Origin: Dimorphilus gyrociliatus
Taxonomy: Eukaryota; Annelida; Polychaeta; Dinophilidae
Length of the DNA: 64,000 nt
Assembly (NCBI GenBank): GCA_904063045.1
Contig: CAJFCJ010000019.1
Location: 620,001 to 684,000, forward strand
Direction: 5' to 3'
The notes under the pieces were generated by a model, which was given only the letters and a program-made list of their open reading frames with translations, did no database searches and was not told the origin of the DNA. A program made the translations under genes and the position numbers. This document shows, in pieces, positions 21,858 to 33,679 of this stretch (positions are counted from its first letter, which is position 1; each line of letters starts with the position of its first letter).

Positions 21858-22550
21858 TAGATCATTTCTTTACTAAACTTTCATCAATTAGATGCCCCGA
21901 AAGCGTGGGTCTGTTGGTCATTTGTCTGACATTAGTAAAAGACAGAGACAGAAAAGTCCTGATCAAACAACATCCGGTAAAACTAATTACATACTATTTT
22001 CTATATGGTTACAATTCGTTACTTAAGCAGGAACACAAAGAGGACGAAGGGTTTTAAAAAAGGTGGCAGTGGCAGCTAAAGATTCTTCGTCAGAAAGGGA
22101 AATTGAATCTGATATGCCTCAAAAGAAGCCACAGCCTAAAAGACTAAATGAAATTAAGAAATCTGCTATTCAAACGAAAAGGACAAATCATAAACACTTG
22201 CACAAAAGCCTCCTTACAGACGATGATGAAGAAGAAAATGATAATTATGATTCTGAGTCAAGTAGTGAGGAAGAATGGGAAGAGCCTGCCCATAAAAAAG
22301 CAACTAAAAAGCAAATTCTGACAAGAACAAGGTAATTTAAATTCTGTTTAATAAAAATTTATACATATTGTATTATAATATACTTATATTTTGTTTCAGT
22401 AAACAAAAAAAAGGGGATACGGATAAAATTAGTACTTCCTCTAAAAAACAGACTGTGCCGAAAAAAACTGTAAAACGCGTTCAACGACGTAGTACGGCCA
22501 CTCAAACATCCCCTGGTTTAAAGGGCCTCAAAAAAAAGATGAAAAAGTAG
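20330..22550 (+). CDS. VRK1: VRK1-type nuclear Ser/Thr kinase
   Basis: VRK kinases phosphorylate BAF and chromatin proteins in the nucleus. The gene has about ten exons with introns of 50-150 nt. The ATG at 20330 opens [13 protein letters not shown], a basic nuclear-type tail. [20 protein letters not shown] is the glycine-rich loop and EYVLKI carries the beta-3 lysine. [17 protein letters not shown] follows in the next segments. The catalytic loop reads [12 protein letters not shown] and the DFG position reads VYLVDYGLA, both VRK-type. [33 protein letters not shown] and LPWED are also diagnostic. The C-terminus is a basic/acidic tail ([20 protein letters not shown], then Lys-rich to the stop). 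An intron near 21820-21860 carries a TA repeat. It ends 49 bp from the convergent FANCL gene. VRK1 versus VRK2 is decided by the lack of a C-terminal membrane anchor. Confidence 0.95.
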
Positions 22551-22599
22551 CGTAGAATAGTTGTGTGTAGTTCTATAATATCCTATTGGATATTCACAG

Positions 22600-24549
22600 T
22601 TATCGGCTGTAAGAGAACTCTTTAATTGTGTTATGAAAACAGAATGTAAAAATCGATACCTTTTTACAGAGGCAGCATTTGCCAAATACAAGTTTCATAC
22701 TTTTTCTTGTATCAGGTCTTGTGTAGAGCCACTAATGAAAAAAATTTATACAATAATTTAAACAGAAGCACTGGAAATACGATTTTAATGTAATATATAC
22801 CTTTACAAGACAAGCGCTATGATACGTTTGTTGACACGACTGACAGACCGTATCTGGAATTTTTTCGCTTTCTGGATGATTAAATAATAAACAAATGCCG
22901 CATTCGGGTTGAGAAGAGTCTGGATTTTCGTCACGTTTCTTAAACTTCATCTCGAATATACTTTCCAAGTTAGAAACAAGACTTTCTTCACAGTTCCTTT
23001 TAGAATATTTTTAAGCGTTACATGTGTTTATAGCAGTCTTTTTATATTAATTTGATACCATAAATGAGCGTTTTCGTGTAAAAATTTCTCATATTTCATT
23101 GCATCTGTAGTAAAAAACATTCGAAACAATTTATATGGTTTTCTAAAACGGATTTTTTCTTAATCAGATTCTTTCTATTACCTTTCGTTGGTCCTAAAAA
23201 TTTTAAAGTTGGTAAAGATTGAGGGCATCTAACATCAACAGTAATTGTCATTGAAACACTTTGTTCTAAAAGAAAATACATATAATCCGTTGGTTGAACG
23301 ATAAAGATGCTAATAATATATAATCCTACCTATATATATTTGCCTAAAAGTCTCTTTATATTTAAGAGAAGAATCAGGTTGTATAACCCAAGTTTCCTCT
23401 TCCAGTTCGTCAAATATTTTCCAAAGATATTGATATTTTTTAAGAGATTCCTCAAATTCGTTAAAAATGTCAAGAATTTTGCTTTTCTTAAAAAAAAGAA
23501 TTGATAGTTAAAAACTATAATGTACATATATATATATATTTTTATTGTCTTTACTTCCGGTATCCATTTAAAATCGAATTTCTCCGGAAGCGAACAAATA
23601 ACTATAGGAGCCACTCTTGGATACTATGAACATTTAGCCATTTAGATAATCAAGATAAGATATTCATTTCTAGTTGCGGTTTAATTACCTCGTTGTCTAG
23701 GTTTATTTTAAATAAATGGTTTCTATCAGCTTCGTCAATACCTCTTAAATGTATCTCTTTTAAATCGGCATCGACATATTGAATCCTAGATGGAAAATAA
23801 ATCGAATACAAATCAATAAAAATACTTTTATCTGGCCATTTATCGTGGGGAACGTTGATAGCTTTGATTAATATTCTTCCCGCACAATTTACCGATATTA
23901 ATGCTGTTCTTTTAACCTTTTATGTTTTAGACGCTCGATAAAAATTAGTATAATTTTCAGACGTCTAACATACTAAATCACTTCTCTTTTTTTACTACTA
24001 TTGGACGTACCTATTCCATCCTATTTCTGCCATTTCATCAACTAAACGTTTATAGTTTTTGAAGTGTAGACCGTCTTTAAATGAATTTTGATTTATTACG
24101 GATTTCTATAAAATTGAATAAATGTTTAAAAACAATTTATTTATAGTTAGATGTAAAATTGTACCGATTCATTGTAAAAATGATGGATAATATTGTCCAA
24201 AATGGATTCTTCGTTCAATGACTATAAATATATTAACGGAATATATTTCACTATACTATGAATGATTCGTTATTGAGCTTACTTCTCTGATATTTGACGT
24301 TAATTTCCTTAATTTTATATTATCGCACTTAAACCAGCTTGTTTTATCTAAGTCTGTAGGTTTTTTAAGGTCAATAAATATTTCGTGATCCTAAAGTAAA
24401 AACAACAAAGTATAATCTTTAAAGTTTAGATATCAATAATGACATACATCATATCTAAGATAACCAGCGTATCTTGAAGAATCTTTTTTTAAGCATACTA
24501 TTAAGGGATATTGGTCGGTAAAATTAAGTTCTCCACTTTTAGTATCCAT
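22600..24549 (-). CDS. FANCL: FANCL, Fanconi anaemia E3 ubiquitin ligase
   Basis: FANCL monoubiquitinates FANCD2/FANCI in interstrand-crosslink repair. The ATG is at 24549 (MDTKSGELNFTDQYPLIVCL). Short exons follow through the URD-type domain, including a block APIVICSLPEKFDFKWIP that aligns with the FCASWTP region of vertebrate FANCL. The C-terminal RING/PHD-like finger is split by introns. The first part reads CGICLLFNHPESEKIPDTVC then QSCQQTYHSACLVK. After an intron, WLYTRPDTRKSMKLVFGKCC then LCKK supplies the last cysteines, and the frame closes at 22600. The CGIC...DxVCxxxxC..xxHxxCLxxWL...FGxCxxC pattern is that of FANCL. I traced the first and last exons well and the middle ones only roughly. 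Confidence 0.88.
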
Positions 24550-25008
24550 GTGGGCAATAACCTTTCTAAGAGTTACTTCAAGTCACCAATCCCACCAAAA
24601 ATCCGCCCACGGTTTAATTTACCAGCTCTGTAGCCTATTCGAGATGATGCTGGTAATTATATTTTTTAATTTAAACTCTATCAGAAAAGAGTCGTCTGCT
24701 GTGTAATTTGGTTGGTATCTAAGGTCAAATATGACTAAAAGCTCTCAAACTTGAACAAGGTTATTACAGGGTAAACTTGTTTGATAATGTTGGGTTTTTT
24801 ATCAGATTAGTATAAAATAAAGTATAAAAAATGTCTATAATATTACATTTGATCAAGAATTGCATACAAAACTAATTGAGCAAAAAGATCCAATGTTAAA
24901 AATCAACCAATAAGATTTGAGTTTTGGCCGGAAGGCGCCAAGTTGAGTGCATAAATATTCGATCTACAAAGCCATCAGGCCACTAACGTTTTCGTGAAAA
25001 ACAAAGAA
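24550..25008. promoter_or_regulatory. Bidirectional promoter region FANCL/GCH1
   Basis: 459 bp between divergent start codons. It contains a TATA-like CATAAATATT about 55 bp upstream of the GCH1 start, next to GAAGGCGCCAAG. Nothing else recognised. Confidence 0.5.
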
Positions 25009-27843
25009 ATGTCGAAGCCGCTCTTTTTGAACACCAATGGTGAATTGGAGAATAAAATTAAAGAGCTCAGCTTATTAAAGAGCCCCGAAAGATCAGCTAG
25101 AAAAGAAGTAAAATACCTTGGTGACGATGATGACCACTCTTCGAGAGCTCCTAGGTCAGCTTTTTCACCCTCACCTCGTATGGATGAACTACAACGTTTC
25201 GAGCACAAGCATCAAGTTGTAGCGGAGATGTCTGCAGCCTACAAAAATCTATTGGTTTCCATTGGTGAAGACCCAGGCCGTCAAGGTTTGCTTAAGACAC
25301 CGGACAGAGCAGCCAAAGCTTTCCTCTACTTTACTAGAGGTTACGACGAGAAGATATCAGGTGATTTCTTATATTAAATTCGATTTTGGACTTTTGCCCT
25401 TGTAAGATAAGACAACAGTAACTTCGTAAATACATACTATTGTGTTTTTACTGAACGAAACATGAAAAGTCAGATGCCAATAAGCTGATCAATGTCGTTC
25501 GCATATTTGTCCCGTCTTTTCATTTCCGTCTTTTAGCTAGTAACGCCCACGCTGTGCATAATTGCCACGAAATTGGTAGGTTATATTTAGAAACACGCCG
25601 ATAGGCGGTCAGTGATCGCCCTAATTTTTATTCGACAAATTGTATAAGAATTGAGGCTGACATGGTAACCCGTTGATCACATTTCTTTCACTTTTTATTC
25701 CCCATAAGAGGAAAAGTTGGGAAAAAGTCATGAAATAGTTACAAGTTATAAATAATAACATTTAAAGGGAATTTACAAGAGGAGAAATAAAAAGATAATA
25801 GGAGTATTACTTCTTTTTTTTTCTAATATAAAAAGAATAAAAGATTTCTCAGATTTCTAGTTCATGTATAATAATATTTAATAATTTATCAATGCTCTAA
25901 TTACATTGAAATCCCTGTAATCTTTTATTGAATAATTATGAATGAAGAGTAAAAAACAAGAATATGTTGTTAAAACCGTAGGACTAATTAGACATATGAA
26001 AACTGTGTTTATAGTTTCGTTGGGAGACGAAATGATAGAACCTTACAGTTAATTAAAAGTTGAAAATTTATATTTATTGTTAAAAAGGAAAATTAAAAAG
26101 GTATATATAATGTTAATAAAGTAGCAGGTGCCCTTATGTACTCTTCTTTATGAGTTTCTTCTTTAATATTTCACTTTTTATTCTCTCACTCTCTCTCTAT
26201 CTCTCTCTTTCTATCTTATTATTCTCTAATCGAGTGTTTCTTATTTCATTAAAACTGAATATATATATGTCTTATAGATGTTCTAAACGATGCGATTTTC
26301 GACGAGGATACAGACGAAATGGTTATTGTTAAGAATATTGAAATGTTCTCAATGTGCGAGCATCATCTTGTTCCTTTTATTGGAAAGGTATTTGATCTTT
26401 CGATACATATTTTTCTTTTATTATTACGTACAGCGCCAATATTTATTTAATACTTTTTCTGTATTTAGGTATCAATTGGTTACTTGCCCAATAAAAGAGT
26501 AATAGGCTTAAGTAAATTAGCCAGGTATTTATAATTTCCTATCTTGATTTTCTTTCTTATTTTTGAGAATGAATAAAATTGTTTAATTAATTTAATTATA
26601 CATTGCAGAATTGTGGAGGTGTACAGTAGAAGATTGCAAGGTAAAAATGGAACTTACTTTTATTTGTTTATAATTAATAGATTAAAAAAAAAATTGAGAA
26701 AAGCAAAAAGAATAGAAAAGAGAAAATAACTCATTTTTTTTTAAGTTAAAGGGAAAACTAGTAGGAAACTAATTTCGATATAATCTAAAGAAAAATCTAG
26801 ACTTAAATAATAATAAGGGAAAATACAAATTCCGTTTTAAAATAACTGGAGTTTTTGTACGAGAACGCCGCATATATATCGACGCAAGCCCCAATCGAAT
26901 ATTGCAATAGCATGTTAATGAGGCAGCAATATTCAGCAATACAGTTTCTGTTTGCATGTTTGGACATTTTGGTCGCTATTTCAGTAATACAACATTTTGC
27001 CCGTATGTCGAAATATAAATATAACAATATAGTTGGTATTCTATCAGTTCAAGAACGGCTTTCAAAACAAATTGCTGAAGCGGTTGTTACTGCTGTTCAA
27101 CCATTCGGTGTTGCTGTCAACATTGAGGCAACGTAAGTTCCCAATGCACGTGTAAATTCTCAGAAAAGAGATGATGTTTGCATAGTGTGCATAACAGTAT
27201 ATTAGTTACTTTTTTATATTTTTCTGTAATTATTTATGAACGAATTAGGCCTGTAGCTTTTCAATGTTTTTTTTTATTATTATTGTTATTTTACTGCATT
27301 TTTATCCTTTCTCAATCAAGCTATTCCTTATTTTATTGTTTACCCTTCAATTTTTTTCGCAGTACAAGAACGTCTCACTAAACAAATAGCACTAGCGATT
27401 TTCGAAGCAATAAGTCCTGCAGGTGTCGCTGTTGTTTGCGAAGCTTCGTGAGTGTACTAAAAAAAAGCATATTTCTTTTTTTACATATATTCCTTTTGTT
27501 TCCTTATATATGTATATGTAGATATAGAATTAGCATGCACAGACTATCTTTCATATTAATTTTATAGAGTATGCAGTATGTTTATCCATATACTGCACTT
27601 ATAGATTAGCAATTGAAGAGTTTAACAGGACATTAAAAAGCTTAAATGCATCATGCATTGATAATTTGTACAGCTTTATATTCAATATTCAATTGCCTAT
27701 TTTCCTCTCCAATTAGGCATATGTGCATGGTGATGAGAGGCGTGCAGAAAATTAATAGTAGGACCATAACGAGCACAATGTTAGGCGTCTTCAGGGAAGA
27801 TCCCAAGACTAGAGAGGAATTTTTAACCTTGATTAAAGAATAA
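25009..27843 (+). CDS. GCH1: GTP cyclohydrolase I with duplicated alternative exon
   Basis: GCH1 converts GTP to dihydroneopterin triphosphate, the first and limiting step of tetrahydrobiopterin synthesis (cofactor for Tyr, Trp and Phe hydroxylases and NO synthase). Exons: 25009-25360, 26278-26387, 26469-26524, 26609-26640, then either 27048-27132 or 27363-27447, then 27717-27843. With one alternative exon the sum is 762 nt, 253 residues, close to human (250). I chose the ATG at 25009 ([10 protein letters not shown]). Markers are [19 protein letters not shown], the zinc-site segment [35 protein letters not shown], and [11 protein letters not shown] with the third zinc ligand. It ends [20 protein letters not shown] then KE. 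The N-terminal extension is acidic and Ser-rich. The duplicated exon is described separately. Confidence 0.97.
27048..27132 (+). other. GCH1: GCH1 alternative exon version A (85 nt)
   Basis: Flanked by an AG acceptor (TATCAG) and GTAAGT donor. After the G left by the upstream exon it reads [20 protein letters not shown] then GVAVNIEAT. It is colinear, codon by codon, with version B downstream. It keeps the conserved QER of the second GTP cyclohydrolase signature but differs at AVQPFG and VNIEAT. Confidence 0.85.
27363..27447 (+). other. GCH1: GCH1 alternative exon version B (85 nt)
   Basis: Flanked by a CGCAG acceptor and GTGAGT donor. It reads [20 protein letters not shown] then GVAVVCEAS, closer to the usual animal sequence ([20 protein letters not shown]) than version A, except for the final Ser instead of Thr. 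It has the same length and phase as version A, so inclusion of both (170 nt) would break the frame. Confidence 0.88.
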
Positions 27844-28864
27844 AACTCTTTGTTTGGTGATGGAATTCTTAAATACTCATATTCACGGAAAAGGGTATTT
27901 TATCCACATTTAAGGAAACAATTAAGTCCTGTTCAAATGGATATTAATGGAACAATTAAGGAACATTCATTTAATCTTATATTTTGTTTGAAAAAAAAAG
28001 TTTTTGCAGGCAAATCATGTAAATGTTGTTTACTAATTTTTCTGTAAATTTTAAGAAAAACCTGGGTAAAATTCAAATGAAAAATAGAATGAAGATGAAA
28101 AATGGCGAAAATGGGAATAATTTATTAAGTATAAATTAAATTTTCAACCACGACTAACCACTTGAAGAGAATAACAAGAAGCAATAATGAAATCAAGTTT
28201 ATCCTAATTTTCCTCTAATGATCATTTAATGTTGCCCTGCAAAAAATATATGTAGTAAGGTATTGTTTGTTTTGTTCTTGTCTTCCAAAAAATTATATAT
28301 GACAATTATGCTGATATTGTAATTTTACTTTGTATGAATAATCAATACACAATTGGTGCAGATTAATGAAAAATTATACCTATATATGCAACTGAGGAAC
28401 GAGAGAGTGGGAGAGACCTTCCGTTATTAATTCTATGAATAATTAATTTCCTTAAAGTTACGAGTAAAACATGACGTCAATTGTACTTTTTGAAAAGGTA
28501 TAGAAATAGTTATTAGCCCTAATATATTACTTATTAACGACTGTTTAAATTTATGAAAACAATATAAATAAATTCTGTTTATTATTGTGAATGGGAGAAG
28601 ATAAAACAACCTTATTCTGTCACTTTTCTTCCTTCTTCTCCTTCACCTTGTCCTTCTTCTTTTCCTTTTCCATCTTCTTTCCATCTTCTTTCCCTCCTTC
28701 AACTTGTTTCTCATTCTTTCTGTTCTCTTTATAATTCAGTATCGCTCTTGAAAATAGAAGCTAGCCTTTTGGGAGAGGCAAGTAGGAAGAGCAAATTAAA
28801 GGAAATTTCCAACTGTAAATCACTTTAATGAAATAATTGGAAACTTATAATCAATCTTCGTTTA
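27844..28864. other. Intergenic region GCH1 to micro-exon gene
   Basis: No supported ORF. The first part is the GCH1 3' UTR. A pyrimidine-rich tract lies at about 28618-28735. A possible untranslated or alternative first exon near 28470-28496 (ATG to GTATAG donor) exists but I cannot connect it. Confidence 0.5.
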
Positions 28865-30257
28865 ATGATAAATGAACAAATGAGTGATAATTCAGAACTT
28901 TCGGATATTATAAATATTGAAACTGTAAGATATTTCAAAATAAAACAATTAAAATCATACTATTGACCTTTTATATAAAAATAAAAAGCCAAGACAAGAT
29001 CCTCCTTATGCACTAGTAAGTTTTATAAGGATTCTTTTCTAAGACTTTATAAGACTTTATGTCAAATTTAATAATCTATTTTAATTATAAAATATAACCA
29101 TTTACAGAGGACAAGAACATCAATTGGAATTCCATTGAAAAATTCAGTAAGTTACAAGACAAGAATAAAACTAGTATTATAAATAATACGTAAATGTTAA
29201 TTAACTTTTAAACTTAATTATTAATTGACACATTCTAATAGATAAGCCTTTTTTAATTACATTTGCTAAATGTCTTAATTCTTAAAAGAAAAGTAGAGAA
29301 TTTGTTGTTTGCCGCTTCTCATTCGTGGGTAGAGGTTACTTTCTGTATATATATATATATATATATATATGCAGTATATTGTTTAATTAATTCTGAAAAT
29401 ACGTATAATATATTAATGTTCACTTTCTATCTTCTTAAGGGAAAAACTTCAACAAAAGACACTCAGGTCAGGGAACTTTTATAGTTTGTTTCCTTCTATA
29501 TTTTATGTATAGTGTGAATGCAGTTGTTCTCTAAACTAAGCTACTATTTTATCTTTCTCTTTCTTATCTATATTGTTAGCGACGACGTTCTGTGATGATT
29601 AGGAAAAGAGTTGAAGGTGAAGGAGCGAAATCACCCACTTTTGTATACATTAAAATAGCTTATTACCTATAATGATCATTTAGTAATGAGAAAATTTTTT
29701 TCTTCCTCCCTATAAAAGGTTGAACCAGCTAAGAGACGAGTAATCAATACTTTATTAATTATTTCATTTTATTTACATTTTTCTTTTTAAGTTGTTTTGA
29801 TCGACTTTTGGCTCAATATTTTTTTACTATTAAAAAAATTATATACTCTTATAGTTTTGTTCTAAATTTAATTCTTTTTCTATTCTTCTCTCTATCTATA
29901 TCTGTTTTAAACTTATTTCCCTTCTACTACAGCGTCGAACCTCTCTTAACCAATTTTCGGATGATGAAAATGTAATTTCTTAATTTTAATCATATTTTTA
30001 TAAATTCTTGTTCTCTTTGATTTTGATAATCTATAATTTTTTTCTTCTTTGCAGAGCCTCTCGCAGTCACTTCAAGTAAAGAGACTAACTTCTGTTAGTG
30101 TAAGGGAAAATAATTGAGGTTCTTAGAAAATTATACTAAACGTAATTCTGCTTTCTCTCCCTTTATCGTCAATAACAGGCACATGATCAAGTTGATAATA
30201 GGGCGGCCTTTGAATCGTCAACTGATCAAATGATAGACAATGTAAAGTATATATATG

Positions 30258-30288
<31 letters not shown>

Positions 30289-31033
30289 GACGCGCATACA
30301 AATAAATTTTAGTTCTTTTGTTCTAATATTATTGCTAACTTATTCCCTTAGGTAACAAATAAAAAGAAATCGCCTCTTCATAGGGTGAACTTTTATTATT
30401 AAAAAACTAAAGAAAGACGTTTTTTACTAACTAATTTTTGTTCTTCGATAGCTGAAGGAAGTCTTGAATTTTTCACCTAGTGAACCGATTAAATCGCTCG
30501 TAAGTAATTAGTAATCGATTTCGAGATATAGCTCACCCAGTTGAATTTAATAGGCTGACAATAATTCAGGAACGAGTAACAATAAAAAAACAATAGGTGG
30601 GAAACAAGACTACGCAACGCCACCATCAAATAGAAGCGTTAAATGGTTAGACTTGAATAAATATTAATAAAAATTTCTCTATAAACACTTGATTAAAAGA
30701 CTACTGCAAAGTGTTGATCAGAGATAGAAAGAATGAATTCAGTGATTATCTCTGGAGAGAGAAGTGGAGGAATATTTTATGTTTTTTTTTTCATCCTTTG
30801 AAATTAAAAGTTAATAAAAAAGAGTGTTTTACAGGATCAAGCGGGTTGACAGTGAATTATATAAAATAAATTTAGTTCGTTTCACATATTAGTTTATTGT
30901 GTTTTTTTTCACTTTTTATGATTAAATTATATTTAATGTAAACAGGGACTTTGGGATAGATATAAAGTAGCAAATAGACAATATAATGCCTTACTAGCCC
31001 AGAGAGTAAATATTTTAACACGCCATTTTTTTC

Positions 31034-31064
<31 letters not shown>

Positions 31065-32795
31065 CTAGTAGATGTGCTATGAAAATGATTTAATAATAAA
31101 ATTTTTCATTAGCCATGTGATAGATGTAGACTGAAGAAAAAATACGAGGTTAGTATAACAAATATTATATTTCATGACATATTATGACTGTATAAGGGTA
31201 AACAATATTATTTTTATACTATAGGAGGAAGGGATGATGGTTGATGTAAGAATTAGAAAAAAAAATAACAAATAAGCCTCGTTTATGTAAAAAAAAAAAC
31301 TACTCCTTTATTGTCTATCATTATTTTTCCTTCCAACCTCACGCCTCTTTCTTTGCTTTACCCCATCTCTCTTTGCTTGTTTTGTCTCTTTCTCTCGCTC
31401 TGTATATGTTCCTTTGTAACATTATATAAATATATATATCTATATATATATATGATATATATGTACATTTAATTTTATCTCTTTCTCATACATACCGTCA
31501 ATCCTGTTTTCTTACTACAAATCGCAGAATTTAGAATTGGAAATTGACGTTAGTATACTCCGTTTGTTTCGTTTTAAATTGATGTAGATGTTTTGAATAA
31601 ATAGCTTCTTTTTTTCTTTTCTCCAACCCTACAATATATACATATATATATTATAATTAAATAATACAGAAACTAAAGGAAGCGGAAGAAGTACGTTTAC
31701 AAATTATATTTCTTTTTTTTTGTGTTTATTAAGCTATTACAATAAAAAAAAGATTCTACAAAGCTGCTTTTTAATGGGAATGATGCTAATTTGTTTTTAT
31801 TATATTAAAGTAGAAAAAACATAGAAAATTGAATTAATTTCGTTCATATAGTCTAAGATAAATTAGTATAAGTAATTTATATATACTTGGCTAGTATTCT
31901 TTCGTCTTATATATTTTATTTTATTTATTTTAAAGGCTGAAGAAACTAGGAAAGAAAGTCTTCATGTTGAAATATACGTGAGCTAGTTGAATTTTGATAA
32001 ATCGTTAAAATAGACTGTGAAACCAATAGCAATTGTCACGAAGAAAAAGTGTTTTAAAAAGGAGGGTAATTAATAAGAAAAAGGTTAAATATTTCAAATA
32101 AGTCTCTTTTTTATTTCTTGTTTGTAAATGAAAGAACAGTATAGTTAAGATAAAGGTTTAGTAAATTGCTCTATTTCCGTAATTTACTCTTAAAACTAAG
32201 TAATTGTAATAGAATTTTAGAAGGTAATGAATTAGGAGATGATCCTCTCAAACTAAACTAACTATAAGTACGTTTTGTTTATTACATAGGAGATGGATAA
32301 TCAGGAAAATGAGATATGCGGAATGAATAAATCTTGTATGGAATGTGAAGAAGTTATAAGTCGATACGAAAAGGTAAGTTTCCTTAATCTTAAAGATGAC
32401 AAAAAGTGACATTTTATGAAGAGATGTTTCTTTTTAAAGGATATAAAAGAAGCTCAAAAGGTAATCATTGTCTAAGTATTTCTTATGACTTATACTTTTA
32501 TTATGGATAAAGATTAAGGGGATTTTTTTATCTCTTTATTTTGCCTTTTTCACATTTCTTTCTTATACTTAGAGAATGAATGATGAGCTTATTTATGCAA
32601 ATGAGGTGAGTTAGGGTAAACGAAGGGTGAATTTTTATAATAAAAAAGATGTTTATAAAAATAGAAACATTTGTACTAATATTTTCCTTTAATATCTCTT
32701 TTTTTATACTAAATGAAAATAAGGAAAAGAGTCGAATAAAGAAAGAGTTATTAGCAGTCCTACATGACAGTTTGAATCAACTTGGCCGAAGATAA
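28865..32795 (+). CDS. Micro-exon gene encoding a basic, Ser-rich coiled-coil protein
   Basis: I read 23 exons, each with AG acceptor and GT donor: 28865-28924, 28989-29015, 29108-29146, 29440-29466, 29580-29642, 29719-29739, 29933-29971, 30055-30099, 30179-30241, 30352-30384, 30452-30499, 30554-30645, 30835-30874, 30946-31005, 31113-31148, 31225-31245, 31528-31548, 31670-31690, 31936-31977, 32290-32373, 32440-32460, 32573-32605, 32724-32795. They sum to 1008 nt, 335 residues plus TAA. Every intron is phase 0 except the one after exon 12 (phase 2). The N-terminal half is basic and disordered with kinase-type sites (RTRTSI, RRRSV, RRTSL). From exon 14 on it is a charged coiled coil with two cysteine clusters (PCDRC; ICGMNKSCMEC). 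There is no signal peptide or membrane segment. I do not recognise a family. Alternative or missed exons are possible, especially in the longer introns. Confidence 0.75.
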
Positions 32796-33679
32796 TGACC
32801 TCTTTCCTTAACCTTTTAATTCTAAATCTCTTTCCTGGAAATGCGCAAATTTTAGAAAAGATAGACCGAACAAAATAGGGATAAAAGAGATTTAAATCGT
32901 TTTAAAGTATTAATATATTTCTTTTTAACACAAATGTATAATACTTAGTATTTACATACAAATATATATTATATACATATAAAAACGGATTAAAATTGTG
33001 TGAATAATTCTGTCTCGCCATTTCTTCTTTCTTTCTACCTATCTATTTATAAGTATTCGTGCAATGATGTATTTATACCTTTCATGTTCGTTTTTATTGC
33101 CTCTGATATCTTACTTTAAGTACTATGCTTCTTCTCTAATCTATTCATATTTCAAAATTTGATTAGATTTATTTAAAACCTATAATGGCTCAGTGTTTTT
33201 TCTTGTTTTTTTTTGTCAATTATTCTATTTGAAATAACGTGATATATATTTATATACAATGGGAAAAAACAAAAAAAAGCTCTTACTAATATTTAGATTT
33301 ATTTAGGCTTAATTTTCTTGTTTTTTAATATTTGTATAAACTCTTGATTTATTTTGGATAATTTGTTAATATCATGTTGAGTTTATTATATGTTCTTTAT
33401 GAGTGAAATTTTTAAAAAGGATGAATTAATTAAACTTTTGTTAATGATGTATTTGTAAGTTGTAATCGAACACTGTTCGAAAAACGTAGTGTCCATATGA
33501 GCATACTCTCACGTGAATATTGATAAATATTGGTCAAGACATATATTGGAATCTTTGAAGTATAGAGTGTAAATATTACAATTAACAGCATCGATAAAAC
33601 AACATTGATTTATGTTGTAAGTGCATTTTTAACAACTTACGATTCTTACACTTGAAGTAGTGTTTATTTTAAAACAAAA
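32796..33679. other. Intergenic region upstream of ZNHIT6
   Basis: An AT-rich spacer holding the 3' UTR of the micro-exon gene and the ZNHIT6 promoter. An E-box palindrome TCACGTGA lies at 33509-33516. No ORF supported. Confidence 0.6.
33509..33516. promoter_or_regulatory. E-box palindrome TCACGTGA
   Basis: An exact 8-nt palindrome, 164 bp upstream of the ZNHIT6 start. This is the consensus of MITF/TFE/USF bHLH-zip factors. The same 8-mer occurs at 57224-57231 in the SYNRG/RAE1 promoter. Confidence 0.45.

Noticed and set aside
26855-27136. Long open frame running into GCH1 exon A, which could extend that exon upstream
   Set aside because: The upstream part has no similarity to GCH1, and a good AG acceptor at 27047 gives exactly the family sequence and the same length as exon B.
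28618-28735. Pyrimidine-rich tract that would encode a Lys/Glu-rich peptide on the minus strand
   Set aside because: Low-complexity strand bias explains it; no start, splice borders or neighbouring exons.
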